DNA of 64,000 nt from positions 10,997,616 to 11,061,615 of the forward strand of contig NC_030851.1 of the NCBI RefSeq assembly GCF_000208745.1, in the 5' to 3' direction. A program made the position numbers and the translations under genes. Positions within the stretch are counted from its first letter, which is position 1. Each line of letters starts with the position of its first letter. The stretch is from Theobroma cacao. Lineage: Eukaryota; Streptophyta; Magnoliopsida; Malvales; Malvaceae. Positions 48,273-60,800 of this stretch are shown here, piece by piece. The notes under the pieces were generated by a model. The model ran no database searches. It was not told where the DNA came from and saw nothing but the letters and a program-made list of their open reading frames with translations.

Positions 48273-51088
48273 CAGTCTTTTAGCAAATCTAGTTTAACAG
48301 GACATAAAAACCAAGAAACGCCTATACAACAAAACTATTCATTCACAATTTAGGACAAAACCCAAGAAGAAAGAAGAAAGGGAAAGAGGATTGCCGACAG
48401 GAAGAGAAAGAGGATTAAAGAGAAAAAAGAAAGGGGCGGGAAGAGAAAAAGAAAAGGAAAAATATTTTTGCCTCATGAAAATTTGTTAAAGTTCTAAAAA
48501 GAAAAACACTTTTCACATTTTTAAAATAAATTTTTTATTTTTTATTATTATATCGAATTAAACTTATAAAATATTATTTTTATTTATTAAAATTCTTATT
48601 TTGCATGAATTCCAATAAAATTCATCAATCATCAGCCAAATAAGTTCAAAGATAAAAAAAATAGAAATCTCTTTAAAATTTTATTATTATTATTGTAATA
48701 ATTCTAGGCATTATTACAAAAAAAAATATTTTTAATATATACATTAATTATAAAAATAAAAATATTATGTTATTTTTTAATATTATTATTTATTATTTTA
48801 ATTGCTTAAAGTTGAAAAGTTAAATTTTTTATTAAAATTTATAAATTTATTCAATTTATATGTTATTTATACATAAGGGTAATTTTGTCAATTTATATTA
48901 CATTTCTTGTAAAGTACTTACAAACCAAACATTATAATGTAATCCTTTAAGTAATCACATTCTCTGCGATTATCACTTTCTATTGTTATACTAAACACTG
49001 CAAAGTTATATTCTCAGCAATCACATTTTCAACAATCATATACCTAGCAATTACATTCTCAGTAATCACATTTCTAGTAATATACCAAACGCAACTTAAA
49101 TGTATCCATACATCACTATAAGTTAGCAAAAAAAAAAATAAAGACTTTTGGCGTTCTGCTTATTTAGAAAACGAAGGGAAATAAACTCTCTTCCGTTGCT
49201 TTCTAAACTTCACATCCCCCATTAATCAATGAAGCATATTTGAGGCACTTTGAAGCTTGGAAAACCACACTTGAGGTAAAGTTTAGCTTCCTAGAAGCTT
49301 AAATCTTCTTTTAATTAGTTTATAATTTGGAATTTGCATGTGTTGCTCTAGTTTAGTTGTCGTTTTCCTTTAAATTTGCTGGAAATTTGGACTTTGAGTT
49401 GAGTTGAGTTGATTCAACACTCAAGGTAAGGGTTTAAAGTATTTTGATCCTAGAACTAGAAACTAGGTTTGTAAAAATGAATAGATGGAAGTTGAACTAG
49501 TTCCTGAATGCTAAAAATGCTTGATAGCTAAGAGTTCAGCACTTGTATTCTATTTAGGGAAAGTTCAAAACTTCAAGATATTGTTGTTAAGCTGGAATCC
49601 AACTAGAATTGAAGAAAATGCAGTAAATTGTTGATTTTGCACTTTGGCTTATTTGTGGAAAAATATTGGAGCACTAAGATCTCGTTAGTAAGGATTGTGA
49701 GTTGTGTTGGTGATTTTTAGATGAGTGAGGCATTATTTAAAAATTAAGGTTTGATGTATGCAAGCATAAATGTATGCATGTGCGCTGCCATGGGATATCA
49801 ATGGTTGATAAAATGTCTAGGTGGATTATGCCTAGGTCGATGGGTCAATGTGAGGTATATTATAGCTATGCTTAATAATAAAAGAAATTTCTTGAATACT
49901 GAATGAGCTACTTAGTGGTGATTGCACTTGGTTCTGATTGTTTTCGAGGCTAAGGTTTATTGACCATGCTAATGTGCTTACTCAAGTTATGGTTTGATAC
50001 TCTTGTTTTGTGATTGCATATAAGCACTGTTGTTTTTTTTTTTTAAATGAATGTTACTTGTGAACTATGGAACTTGAACTGTAAAAGTTTATTGAGTTGC
50101 ATATCATAGTTACGCATGTATGATATCAAATGGCGATGTTAACATTTTTCTGCACATGTGATGGTGACACAAATGTTGACAATGATTGGTTTCGTCCGAT
50201 GAATGCTTTCTAGACGATGATATGGTTTAGTTAAAAGGTGCCACAGCCCCCGTGGTCTTGTTTACAGTCAGCGGCCTCAATCCCCGGACGTGTCTTGTTT
50301 ACCCAAGAGTACCTTTCTTTTTGTCATCATCTTGTTAATAGCTCCTGGTTATTCAGAAGTTATGAGTAAACATGCACCACACTGGTATACTCTGATGAGT
50401 CGTGATGAATGTGGTAAGAATGTGATACGTTTGAATTGAGCCTAATAGAGGGTAAGCCGTTAAGTGAGCATGAATATACCCTAATGAGACTCGATGGAAT
50501 ATTTTCTATATGCGTGATATAATTGCATATCTTGTACTATTTGAATTAAATGATGTACCTTCGTTATGCTTGTTTGATTTACGCCTATCCACTGAGTTAA
50601 TAGTGACTCACCCCAATTTTTGTTGCCATATGCACATAAATAGCTCGTAGGGGGTCTCGTGCGAGAAGCGAGTGGTTAATGTTTGTTGAATAGATTGACG
50701 CTTTTGACATCTAGTAAGAATCTTGATCTACAAGTCCCCTCTGCTGGTTTTGGGTATTAAGTTAGTTGTTTTATTTTGGCATTCATGTTGCCACTCTAAT
50801 GTATAAACTACGGTTTATATTGTACGGGCTTGGACCCACTGTGTTAGCCAATACATGGCTATGTGAATGTTGTGTTAAGATACTTTTGTAGTATTATGTG
50901 CCAAAGAGCAATGTTTAAAACGTTTGAATCAAAGATACGAAATGCATATGTTGTGGCTGTGAAACCTTTGGACTTTTGTATTGTGGATGGTTTGGTTGGA
51001 TATTTCTGTGGCTGGCTCGGGTCTTACAAGCTCTACTTTTTGGACTCGTATGTTGATCATGACCTCCAGATTTGAGTCGTGATAGGGA

Positions 51089-51627
51089 TAATGAAGAAAG
51101 AAAGCCCTATGAGATAGCAATGGAGGAGAAAAGAAGAAAGAAAGGTAAGAAAAAATTTTTAAGAAATGAGAAAGTGTACTGGAGAAGCTTTCACGTACAG
51201 AACCCCAAATACCCCTTTGCAAAGATCAGAAGATCAACACAAATGTCAGACTTTAGACCTCTCTATATATGAGATTCATTGAGCAATCAATGAAATCAAT
51301 GCAAAGACAATATAAGTTAACGGCCCAACCAGTTTAGATGAAAGATGGTCATCCATCGGATTTAATTAGGAGAATGGTCCATAATCAATCAAAGGGTTTG
51401 CTCTTGTGTCCCTGTATTTGCAGCACCAAAATTTTGATATAATTTCATTTTTTTAGATAAAAATTAAATTGAGATGATGCATTTGATTGGTTTGATTTCT
51501 GTTTGTTATTTTCCTTTTCCAAATGAATTAACACAACCAGTCCATTTAAAAAATCCCTACGAATTAATCCCCCTCCAAAAAGAAATAGAATAAGAATTAA
51601 AGAAATCTTTTTAAAATAAATAAAAAA
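51089..51627. other. Intergenic DNA, nothing recognised
   Basis: Spacer between the LTR and a MITE. Short frames on both strands near 51000-51270 look like chance. Confidence 0.4.
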
Positions 51628-52043
51628 GATTAATGTTTTAAAACGTTCATGAATTATTTAAAAAAATTCAAACTTTATTTTTTTTATTACGTATAATCGA
51701 ACTTTTATATTTTTATTTTAAATAAAATAAACTTTTATAATTAATGGTTGATTAACTACTATTAATCAAAACGTTATTTGTCATTTTATATTCACGTGAC
51801 AATGATATGATGTTGATATGAAAAGTCAAAATGTCATATAACCATGTTATTATGCCGTATAAACATGTCATTCCACAACCCTTTATTATACATTTATATG
51901 TCATATCAATATCACGTAATATAAAATCACAAATAACAATTAATCAACTGTTAATTATAACAATTTATTTGATATAAAATAAAAATATAAATAGTTATTT
52001 AAATTTTCATGAATAATTTTAAGATTTTTTTAGATATTATGTC
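51628..52043. mobile_element. Long-TIR MITE, family A, copy 3
   Basis: The left arm ('ttcatgaattatttaaaaaaattcaaa') pairs with the right arm ('taaattttcatgaataattttaagattttttta'). The interior words 'ggttgattaactactattaatcaaaacgttatttgtcattttat' and 'aatatcacgtaatataaaatcacaaataacaattaatcaactgtt' match copies 1 and 2. It lies about 230 bp downstream of the WSD1 stop codon. Confidence 0.65.
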
Positions 52044-52271
52044 AATAAGAATACAGCGATAAATGGATTTATAGTAACAGATGAGAAAAAAAATTAACAT
52101 AAAAAAGTTTCCTTTAATATGGAAACCACTTGTAAAATATAAGCTCGGCGTTAGAAATTAGATTTGCAGTGACATTTCCAATGTGACGGACTGATGGGTC
52201 AGAAATCCAGTTGTTTAAATTTGAAAGGACTGATATTTTGGAATGCTTGCCCTTCACGTGCTATCTGATCT

Positions 52272-55143
52272 TTAAGCAATTGCTTGTGCAGCCTTGAGCA
52301 TCATCTGAAAAGCATTTTCGACAGATGACTTGAACTTTTGCGGATCTACGAAGTCTTTCTCTGTTCCGATGGCAACTGTCAGCTTTCCCATGTAACTCAC
52401 CATTGTTATGGTAAGACTCTGCAACTCCATGAAATAAGCAATATATTATAAGCGCTTAAAAGCTATATGATGATTGATATGTGTGAGTTTTAGAACAAAG
52501 AATGAAATAATTTAAGAAAACAACATTCACAAACCTGAGGCACACCAACCACCATAAAGTACAAGCTTTTAACTGGATGATCAGCCAATGCCATTCGTTC
52601 CACCGGTCCAATCAAGTTTGAGATTGTCATGCTGGAGTTCTTTAGGGTGCTATGGATGTATTTTGCCGTTGCCTGTTGTTTCAATGTCATCATATATATT
52701 TACCTCTCTTTAGTAGGCTTTAAGCAAACCAACATGCATAACATGTATTGTTTCCAATTCACAACTTAATTACACAATTAAGTTGAGTAATTGGTTCAAC
52801 TTTAAAGGGTTCAATCTATTTTTATCAAACATATCACATTGATTAACAAAATTCATGGCTGTGTAAAAGCAAGGACGAAAAGAACATACCTCAGGACCTC
52901 TATATTTCCTCAAACCCTCAAGAAGCTGACCAGTAAAAAAAACAGCTTTAGAGTTTCTCTTTCTCTGGATCAGTTTCTGTGCTTTCCAAATAAATTCAAG
53001 CGGATTGCAAGATTCGGCAGTACTTGCTAATTCGGGTAATGAAACATGCAGGAACCCAAATTGGTTTCCCCATGGTGAGTCTGCATCAGGTTTGACCATA
53101 TCCTTCACTGACTTGTACCCTCCAATGGTCCTAGTGTTGAGCAGCACAAGCGCAGTGGAGTTTCCATTGCTCAACTTATCGCTGCTCGTTCCTTGCATGT
53201 ATAATCGAGTCCCAAAGAAAATTATTCCCGTAATTGCATCATTTATTGTCTGTTAATTAGTAACAAAAAGAAAAGTAAGAAGAAAACCTTGACGAAATTT
53301 TAGCTCAAATAAAAGACCTCAGATATCTGAGTTTATATTAATATAGCCACTATCCAATAAAACGAATGGTAAAAACCAAACATTAACATTTACCATACCA
53401 GTAAAATATTCTTACTACTAGAATTTTAGACGATTTTGATGAATATATTTAGTATAATCATTCTAGACCTATTTACTAGGGGCCGGCCTGGTAACTTTTG
53501 TTTTCCCTTCAGTTGGCGAAAGAACAAATATGAAATGGTGAGTAAAAAACAAAATCAATAACTGATGGGGGGCAAACCATTAACTATTGCATCAACTACC
53601 AGATTTTTTTTCCCAAGATGCAGATTTGAGATTCCTATATGCATTTGCTCCCTATATAATTGACCTCTGTTATAGATTAACTAATACGTACGGTTTAGAG
53701 ATGTACTAATAGATGGGTAAATGTTAATAAATGTTGAGAATATAAAAAAAAAAAAGAATCAATTCTTACGTTCTTTTTTAATTAAATGCACAACGACAAG
53801 AGAGAGGTGGATGGTCCAACAATTTAATGAGTTGTTTAATGTGCATTTGATGCGAGCTAAAAGCTAGAATGAAACACATACCACTCCAAGCTTAGTCTTG
53901 ATTTGTTTGATGTGATCAAGAGAGAATGTCATGGTTGAAATTACAACCGGCTTGAACTGTACACCGGGATCCCCAGATCTTATCATGGTTCTATCATCTT
54001 CTAGAAAACTGCTTTTCAAAAGGCTCCATCCAAAATCTGATATAGTGTTGAAGGCTGAGTACAAACTCCTGAATACGCTGTTACTGTTCTCGGAAAGATT
54101 TGGGGCAGAACTAAGTGCAGGAAATGTCAAGGGAACGGAAGGATTCTCAGCTCTTTGTAGACAGGAAAGAAGAGCACCCATGAGAGAATAGCCGTCGCCA
54201 AGCGCATGATGAAGCTTGAATATCAGACTACCAGCCGCATTGCTGGTAGTGTACTTGACGATATGAATATTCCATAGTGGTCGGTTTTGTGGGAGCTGTT
54301 CCGTTGCTATCTTTGACAGATAGTCGCTTAGATAGTTGTCATAAGACTCTGGTGACAATCCAGGGGGGAAAACAGGGACGTTTACATGATCTACCAGCTT
54401 CACTTCAACCTTCTTCCACTGCTTTGCTCCATTTTCATCTTGAACCTGTTCTCATCGGTTCAAAAAATTAGCACCATTGATGGAGGAGTTGCATTCTTGC
54501 ATGTAATAAGTTGTCTACAGCTTCCATAAATGAAGGCTAAAAAGTTTTAAAGAAACATTGGTTATGGCTTATTAAGACATAGGATCCGAAAACAGTCAAA
54601 ACTCCGCTTGAAGTGAAGCCTCAACTACTAGGAGATATGCCCAATAAAACTCCCTCTCTTAAACCGAACAGCATAATGAAAAACAAAATACTACGAATAA
54701 GCATATATAAACATTTCCTGTAAACACTTGGCTGTTACTATCACTTAGCAGCCCCTGAAAGCTACACCAAGTCAAAACTAGCTCGTCGACAGTGGAGATC
54801 TAGCACGTGTGAACGCAGACAGGTGAAGTGCTACACGCACACAGGTGAATTGATACATAGACTGGAAAATTTATGAAGAGAAAATGAAGTAGGATATATA
54901 TATTTATATATATATATATACCATAACGGAGGAGAAGCGAGGATTAATAGGAAGGAAGACATCTTCAAGCAATTTCATGGTTGGGGAATCATCGATCGGG
55001 ATTTCGGAGTCCAAAACACCAAGAACGCCAATGGACAACGCAGAGCTGTTGAAATACTGTCCAGTGGGACTGACTGGCTCTGAATACTCTCCTTCTTCTG
55101 CATTCAAGGCCATGGCATTCTTGTATTGAGCTTCACTACCCAT
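52272..55143 (-). CDS. WSD1: WSD1-type wax ester synthase/diacylglycerol O-acyltransferase
   Basis: Five exons on the minus strand: 54922-55143, 53882-54445, 52890-53249, 52535-52672 and 52272-52418. All introns are GT-AG and phase 0. The protein is 476 residues, the usual family length of about 480. The catalytic motif HHALGDG (HHxxxDG) is at about 153-159, inside IFKLHHALGDGYSLMGALL and preceded by the conserved RPLW (129-132). The TINDAITG block (263-270) and the C-terminal DUF1298 part (SNLIGPVERMALADHPVKSL, VSYMGKLTVAIGTEKDF) are intact. The enzyme esterifies a fatty alcohol or diacylglycerol with acyl-CoA at the ER. In plants the family makes cuticular wax esters. The ATG at 55143 gives the expected MGSEA...EPVSPTGQYF start. 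It is one member of a multigene family, so the exact Arabidopsis counterpart is not certain. No defects are visible. Confidence 0.95.
54899..54920. repeat. (TA)n microsatellite at the first intron donor of WSD1
   Basis: The TA repeat begins at the splice site, so the donor reads GTATATATAT. Length changes here would fall within the intron, right next to the exon 1 boundary. Confidence 0.8.
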
Positions 55144-56639
55144 GTTGAAGTATAACTCCTTATTTATGCTAAATGCGGAAGCAACAACAAATGCTTGAAG
55201 CCCTTTGGGTTGTCCTTTAAATATTCATCCCATGTGAGCAGGGAGGAGGGTAGCATCCCCAAAAATTTTAAAATTATTTATTTATTATATATTTTTTAAT
55301 TTTGTCTTCTTTTTTATTTATATTTAATTTTTTTATTTTTATTCTATTCACTAGTTTTTATAATTTTTTTTTAAATTTTTACTAATCATAAGCATGTTCT
55401 TTTTTTTATTATGTGAATTTTATTTTTACAATTTTAGTCTTTAAAAATTAAAAAACTATTATATAATTTTTAAATATAAATTATAATATTGCATTCTTGT
55501 CTATGGCTTTAAATTTTATCAAAATATAATTTTTTATTGATTTTGATTAATAGATTAATTTATTTTGTTTTGATTTTTCTAATTTTTACAATAATTATAA
55601 ATAGAATCTTTTGAATAATAAAAATTATAAGTAGAACAAAGTGAATAATGAATCTTTTATGCATAATTTAGTGAATGTCAAGAGACAAGCTTTGTTCTGA
55701 TATCGGACAAGTGGGGTGGTAGAGTTGGATTCTTGGCTTGAAATAACGGTCGGCAGAGATAAAGGTTGGACTCTCTCTGGTAGCATTTTTATTGAGTTGA
55801 ATGATGATTTTTTATGGCTTTGACGTTGGATTTTGTTACCAACTATCATTGAAAGTTGAAACTGATCCTCAACCCAGGTTGATCTGACAGATGTCATTTT
55901 TTCTGGAAATTAGGCATCAATGTCTAGCTTATGAAACTTGAACGAGTTAACCTGTTTGATCTGCGACCCTCGTGAACCACTTTATTGTTATGACAATATT
56001 TGGATCCAAATATTTGGGAGGTCTTGTATTTATTTATTTGGATCAAAATTTTAACTTTTATTTCTTTTCATCTTAATCCTCTCAATAAAAATTGACTAAC
56101 TTCTTCGCCCCTACATGTGATTCAACCATGCATCTAAGATGTGAGCAATGTTGGTGGTTGAATAATTTGCCTTTCGGCTTTCATCAGTTTTTGCCGGCAG
56201 ATGATTTGATAAAGCGACTATAAAAGTAGGGTGATGCAGTTGAAATTGATGATGCTCATCAATGCTATAGGCAGGTCGCAGGTGGGGTTAAACTTATTGA
56301 TGCAACCATATTCCACTGTAACAAAAACAAAAAAAAAAATCATCACGGAGTTTGGAGGTATATATTAGTAAATCTAGGTTTGAAGCACTGGCGTGAAAAA
56401 GTAAAAAATGAAATGAAATGTTGCGAGTCAAGCATTCCTGAAAAGTGACAATCCAATTCCCAGCTATCACGTGGTAAATCAAACTTTAAGACAACGTACC
56501 GACGCGTTTCCAAAATCTATGCGGAAAATGCTGTGGATTAAAGAGGGTCATTGATTGGACGGCTGTATCTGTTCCAGGCTGCCTTCTCACCATTATTCTT
56601 GTTATATCAGCTTACTTTCATTTTCACAAACAATGACGT
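55144..56639. other. Upstream region of WSD1, no gene
   Basis: A TATA-like TATTTAAAG lies at 55215-55223 (minus strand), about 75 bp upstream of the ATG. Beyond it is AT-rich DNA (55260-55640). The rest has no supportable gene. A CACGTG-type core is absent, but CACGTG-like ATCACGTGG occurs at 56466-56474. Confidence 0.45.
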
Positions 56640-57722
56640 AAACCAAATTGCTACCTAGTATAATTTGTGGCAACTATAGAATAATTATCCAAAAATAACA
56701 TTTGATTCACAAATAAAAAATATAATATAATAATTATTTTGTAAAAGTAAAAGTAAAATAATTATTACGTAATTTAATATGATAAATGAAATCCAATATA
56801 AATAATTATTATGATTTATTACAATATTTAGTTAATAAAAATAATTTTAAAACCAAATTTTTATTATTTTTAAAAATTAATATTTTATTTATAATTTAAA
56901 TATTATTATGATTATTTATTTTTAAATATTAATAATTTTAATTTATTTTAAAGTATTAAAAATTGATACTTTAAATATTAATATTTTATTTATAATTAAT
57001 TTGTTACTAAGGTTATTTATTATATTTTTAAATATTAATAATTTATATTTTATTTAAAATATTAATAATTTATCATTTAAATATTAATATTTTATTTAAA
57101 ATTTAATCATTAATATTATAAAATACTATTATTTTATTTATAATTTAAATATTATTATGATTAGTTATTGTTATTGTATTTTATTTTTACATATTAATAA
57201 GTGGTAATTTAAATAATAATATTTTATTTATAATTTAATCATTAAAATGGTTAAAATATTAATGCTTTTAATTCATTTTTAAATTCACAATATTTTATAA
57301 TATATAATTAAAAACTTTAGCTTTTTATTATTATAAGATTTATTTTTTCTTTATTTTCATTTTTCATTTTTTAATTTATATTTTTACTTCATAATTTAAA
57401 AATCAAAATTTTAAAATATTAATATTTTATTCATAATTTAAATATAGTATAATTAAAATATTAATAATTTTAATAATTTTTATTTTTAATTTAAAATATT
57501 AATTTTATAAATTTAAATTCGTAATTTTTGAAAATAAGGACATTTTAATTCAAAATATTTAGACTTTATTTTCATGGGTGTGGAATAACTAATACCGTAG
57601 AGAAGGTGGTATTAACTATTCCAAGCTTTTTCCAAGTTTTGAAGCCTTCCTCCAAAAACAAACCAAATGAGGAGAGAAAATTTTTTAAGGAATAAAGGGG
57701 GGAATGGCTAAGCCAAACATGC
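56640..57722. repeat. Very AT-rich block ending in a MITE terminus
   Basis: About 1 kb of almost pure A/T with recurring 'aatattaatattttattta' phrases. It is followed by a less AT-rich tail (57575-57722) with GGTATTAACTATTCC and the terminal signature GGAATGGCTAAGCCAAACATGC (57701-57722), shared in inverted form with 47426-47459. The left terminus was not found. Confidence 0.45.
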
Positions 57723-57890
57723 AGTAAATGCAAGTGATATAACTTCCTGTTCTTGGGTTGCAGAAACTACATGATAAAAACCAATAACAAGGGCAAAACC
57801 CTATATACAGGAACAAATATGCTTGACTTGACTACATTACACCAAATTATGAAATGGATCATTAGATTATAGAAAAAAAGAACATGGTTC
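57723..57890. other. 3' flank of the DEP1 gene
   Basis: Short spacer that probably contains the 3' untranslated region. Nothing else seen. Confidence 0.4.
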
Positions 57891-60800
57891 TTATATTTCC
57901 AACAAGGATGCAATTGTTCTAAACCCATGATTCTGCGGGAGAGGTCCATTTCCTGGACGGATGGAGATTATCACTTCCAAACCTGAAATGTTGATTAACA
58001 CAAGTATAATATCTTAAGAGTTATATTCCAATTCAAATTATGTTCGCATATCAAAACTTCAGAGAAAAACCTTGCAAGAGAAGCTATTCTATTCAGGTAA
58101 ATAATACTCCATACTTGATGTGGTCTATGGCCAACATCACTTTTAATAACCAAGGTTATTTGAAGGAGTAAAGTTTAATTTAAGAATCAGAAACAGCAAG
58201 TACCTGCAGCCCTGGCTGCCTCAGCTTCCTGAAAGCGATCTGTTACAAATAACATGTCTGCTGGTCTATCAACTCCCACAGTTTGCAAAATCTCAAAATA
58301 ACTATGCGCGACTTGTTTGTTTCTGCATGTTGAGATTAAAGAAGCTTTACCAGCTAGAAGAACAACTATCTTTTATAAGCAGATAAGCAAAGAGAACTTA
58401 CCCCACTGTGGTATCAAAAAACCCACACAAGTATTTTCTCAAGTCCCCATAGTTAGAGTTAGCAAACAAAAGTTGTTGTACTTCCCTGCTACCACATGCG
58501 AATATGTACACCTTAAATAAGAGTAACAGTAATAATTAGCTAGTCAGAACATTTGAGTAAAAAATTCAAAAGAAGGTAATTCATCCACTTATTTCATGAA
58601 ATAAAATTGGCCAGTTACATCTCCAAGTGCACTTAAATCAAAACAAAACAAAACTATCAGTCAACCTAAACATCTCAAGCTTAGACAATATTAACCAAAC
58701 GGACATATATATGAGATAGAGATAGAAAGAATAGAGAACAAGTGAAGGTGAAACCAAAGTTAATCAAATTGATTGTCAAATGATTAATTATAGCCTCAAA
58801 ATTAAAAACCTACATCATTTCATGGAAAACAACGAGATAAAGTAAAGATGCATTGCGTGGAATTCACATTATCATATTTATAAACCAATCAACTATAAAA
58901 TGGATATGGCAAAAAATCTGTCTGCCTGTCTGATAACACAAGCAATTAAAGCAAGAAGGAAATGTAAAATGAACATTTAAAAACCTATTCATCATAGAAG
59001 ATATGTTGCAAACTGCAGGAAACACAAATTTAATAATCAATAAAAATTTAGTGAACAAATTCATATGTACCTTGATGCCTGAAGCATGCCACTTCTCAAG
59101 AGCTTCAGGTACGTCCTCGAATACAACAGCAACCAACTCATTGCTTTGAAATCCAGTTCTCCATATACGACCCTGTGCAAAATAAATTAAAAAAAAAAAA
59201 AGGAAACATGTTACAAACAAGATCCAAATGGGAAAAAGAAGCCCTTGCAGTAAACTTTAATTTGCTTACTTCTAGTTGTTTTAGGGAAGTGACCTTCCTG
59301 TCAGTGTTAATCATAGCTTCAACATTAGCAGCCAAGGAAGCAATCACTAGCTCTTTCCCAACATAATCTGGAGGTATAGGCACAGCTCCAGCAACACCTT
59401 GTTCCAGATCCTCCTGTATCTGCAAGGTAAGTTGGGTCCATTTAACAACATTTTATCTGCTAAGCTGCATTTTGGTGCATTTAAATTAAAATTTAAGAAT
59501 CAAAAATTGTTTAAATAGCAATTTGAAGGCCCATAGACAACATGCATAACAAACAGTTTCCTTCTAATTCATAGTGGAAGCTTTAAAGCACTCAACCAAG
59601 TAACTGGAAAGGGGTAGAGGAGGGGGATCATTCCAAAAGCACCTTACCTCAATTAACCTTGAGTAACAATAGCAATACTTCAAAAGGGAAAAAAAAAAAA
59701 ATAGTAAAAGCTCCTCCTCCTAGGTGTACACTTTCTAGTCTACATAACAGTAGATATTACTTCCAGCAAAATGTGCATCATATTCTAAATAAAACCTCGA
59801 TTCCATAAAAGTCAGTCACAAATTGCATTGTTTTTTGACCACCAAAACTCTAATAGCAATAAATAAAAGCATGAAACCTTACTTGGGAGCGCAGCAGGTC
59901 AATATCATGCTGAGTTTCTTCAGTGTCATATGTCATTGCTAAATGTTTTCGCACATTATCATGGGCATAGGGAAAGAGAATATCAGTCACGAATGACATA
60001 GGGGTCACTGTCCCTTCAACAGTAAGGAGTAGACAACGCTGCACCATAAACTGAATGAGGTTGAAAACAATAGCCATATCCAGCATTCTAGTAGCACTTG
60101 TTTTAGAAAGCATAGAAAATGGTAACATATTCTAAATGTAACATTTATTCTTGGATGGAGAGCAACCTACCTGAGAAGGCTCAATCATGTAATCCAGACC
60201 AAAAGTTCCCACCTTTGGACCCCTACTGGAATTCCCAGCACATCCCCAAAGTCCATTTACATTGCGTAGGGGACCATGATTTGGACTGGACCAGTCCAGC
60301 CCCAACTGATGAAGCTTGATAGCAGCATCAAAAAGATAATGATAGCATTCAGCCTGGGATAAAGGCACGCATATTAGTATTAGGGCACCTTACAAGTTCA
60401 CTATGTTCAGAAAATAGCAATGTTCAAACTCAAAGTGTGGTGGAGTGCAATTCACAATAACAGGATCAACAAGCATGCTGCAATAGAATATCATCAAATG
60501 CAACATTTAATTTCTAATTAAAGAAGACCTATAGCAGAACAGAACTATGTAGAAAATTTCAAAGTACATGAAGCCACACATTAAAAAGAAACACAAGGAG
60601 TGCATCAGAAAGTTCATTGATGCTTTTCAGAGCATAAAAAATAACCAAAAATTATTGAAGTGATAGCAAAGAAATATCATTCCCTCTTTTTCTTTGATAT
60701 CCATTATTTCCAGAATTTTTGAGTTATTTTACCTATTACTAGGTTAAAGAGTCCATGCATTTCTCATACCAAATGTAGATCCACACATCCACCATATAAA

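Larger units (their letters stand above)
47046..49100. mobile_element. Nested TIR insertion (hAT-like ends) containing the N gap
   Basis: The left end TTTAAGGGGGCGTTTGGTAT and the right end, inverted, TTTAAGTTGCGTTTGGTAT form terminal inverted repeats inside the LTR. The interior contains a second element-like unit (about 47426-48272) and the N gap. No coding frame is supported. The target duplication is unclear. Confidence 0.55.
46469..51088 (+). mobile_element. Ty3/gypsy-type LTR split by nested TIR insertions
   Basis: Starts TGGTAACACCCCTAGC at 46469, the usual opening of a plant Ty3 LTR class. It resumes after the insertion at about 49100 and shows the typical LTR body (ccccgtggtcttgtttac near 50250, gactcaccccaatttttgttgcc near 50603, a promoter-like 'tgtacgggcttggaccc' near 50820). 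The 8-bp word ATAGGGAT occurs immediately before the start (46462-46469) and at 51082-51089, which could be a target duplication and suggests a solo LTR. The right terminus lacks a clean CA, so this is tentative. No gag-pol is seen. Confidence 0.5.

Noticed and set aside
53931..54191. Plus-strand frames across the WSD1 gene (also 52839-53256 and 54277-54471)
   Set aside because: Antisense to verified WSD1 exons 2 and 3; no family resemblance.
58864..59220. 118-codon frame starting with hydrophobic residues at the DEP1 locus
   Set aside because: It is exon 9 of DEP1 with intron read-through on both sides; the hydrophobic ends are intron sequence.
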